A stretch of DNA of 34,165 nt from an uncultured Flavobacteriaceae bacterium (GTDB lineage: Bacteria; Bacteroidota; Bacteroidia; Flavobacteriales; Flavobacteriaceae). Below, one piece after another: positions 33,848 through 34,165 of this stretch (position 1 is its first letter; every line of letters starts with the position of its first letter). A model generated the notes under the pieces. That model did not search any database. It was not told the DNA's origin and saw nothing but the letters and a program-made list of their open reading frames with translations. The stretch covers positions 1 through 34,165 of the forward strand of contig CALHCJ010000216.1 of the NCBI GenBank assembly GCA_937936275.1, in the 5' to 3' direction. The translations under genes were made by a program, and so were the position numbers.

Positions 33848-34027
33848 TCTTCACTAAACGTTACTCTACGCTTTGATTTGTCCGACTCGTTTTTGTGACT
33901 CCAAGGAATCGAATAGTACTTGAAATTGAACAAATATTTTCTTTCAACGAAACTTTAACAAAAAAATGTCCATCTTTTCGAAAGTTGATCGTCTTTAAGG
34001 TAAATAGAGCTTTTAAACACGTCAATC

Positions 34028-34159
34028 ATGAAAAACAATCAAATCATTTTAAAAAAGGGGGATGTTGCTGACAAAAAATCGCAACGCATTCAAAAGGCAA
34101 TTTCATCACTATACTGGATCGGTTGGTCTGGAGGTTATAAGAATCCGAAGAAAAAATAA
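34028..34159 (+). CDS. Hypothetical 43-aa basic protein
   Basis: Complete small ORF at the window end: ATG at 34028-34030, TAA at 34157-34159. It begins MKNNQIILKKGDVADKKSQR and ends SGGYKNPKKK. The product is rich in Lys and has one short hydrophobic stretch (ISSLYWIGWSGGY). No family is recognised. It is preceded by a 241-base gap that otherwise holds only the cytochrome terminator. The start context (CAATCATGAAAAAC) is normal for this organism, but coding potential is unproved. Confidence 0.45.
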   Translation: MKNNQIILKKGDVADKKSQRIQKAISSLYWIGWSGGYKNPKKK

Positions 34160-34165
34160 TCTTTA

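Overview
The window looks like a core-chromosome segment of a marine-type Flavobacteriaceae (Bacteroidota). The evidence is low GC, start regions carrying the Bacteroidota -7 promoter box TAnnTTTG instead of strong Shine-Dalgarno sites, the Flavobacteriaceae forms of IleS, LspA, DksA-like and M23 proteins, and TonB-dependent receptors with carboxypeptidase-like N-termini. The genus cannot be fixed from sequence alone; Maribacter/Zobellia/Arenibacter-like is only an impression. I see no rRNA, tRNA, insertion sequence, prophage, CRISPR array or integration site.

Layout. 1-194 is the start of an outer-membrane receptor-type protein cut by the window edge. 371-6875 is a minus-strand block: 4-hydroxyphenylpyruvate dioxygenase, then (after a terminator) a DUF3108 protein, a tryptophan 2,3-dioxygenase-family protein, an M23 lipoprotein peptidase and glucose-6-phosphate isomerase. 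7110-11198 holds uvrC followed by a secreted patatin fused to a POTRA/beta-barrel (type Vd-like). 11566-12265 is on the plus strand: a 28-codon membrane peptide and 5-formyltetrahydrofolate cyclo-ligase, which runs 22 bases into convergent lspA. 12244-17430 (minus) is ileS, a DksA-like gene, a terminator, a DUF4097-like gene and lspA. 17685-18092 is an alanine-rich repeat lipoprotein with its own promoter box and terminator. 18154-21295 is recO plus a TonB-dependent receptor. 21624-24239 holds gdhA and a cystathionine gamma-synthase-family gene. 24317-27053 has a DUF3298-like lipoprotein, a DinB protein, an ArsC/Spx-like protein coupled to an EamA transporter, and a 33-aa membrane peptide. 27092-28035 holds two small membrane proteins; 28229-29203 is a nitronate monooxygenase. 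29209-31143 is a two-gene minus operon: a UBP-type zinc finger protein and a cyclic-nucleotide-binding/thioredoxin-fold/thioredoxin-reductase-like flavoprotein. 31251-33229 is a bestrophin-like channel coupled to a YheT-like hydrolase. 33304-33786 is a lipoprotein cytochrome c with a clear terminator, and a 43-aa ORF closes the window.

Most genes are housekeeping: glycolysis, aromatic amino-acid catabolism, DNA repair, translation, lipoprotein maturation, nitrogen and sulfur assimilation. The most unusual part is the zinc finger/flavoprotein pair at 29209-31143. A finger family best known for reading ubiquitin tails sits in front of a reductase-like protein that has lost the redox CxxC. Other points worth checking are the GXHH signature of IleS (linked to mupirocin hyper-resistance in IleRS2), the H-x-C zinc site of the M23 peptidase, two unlisted tiny membrane peptides, and an orphan leader-like sequence at 5521-5588.
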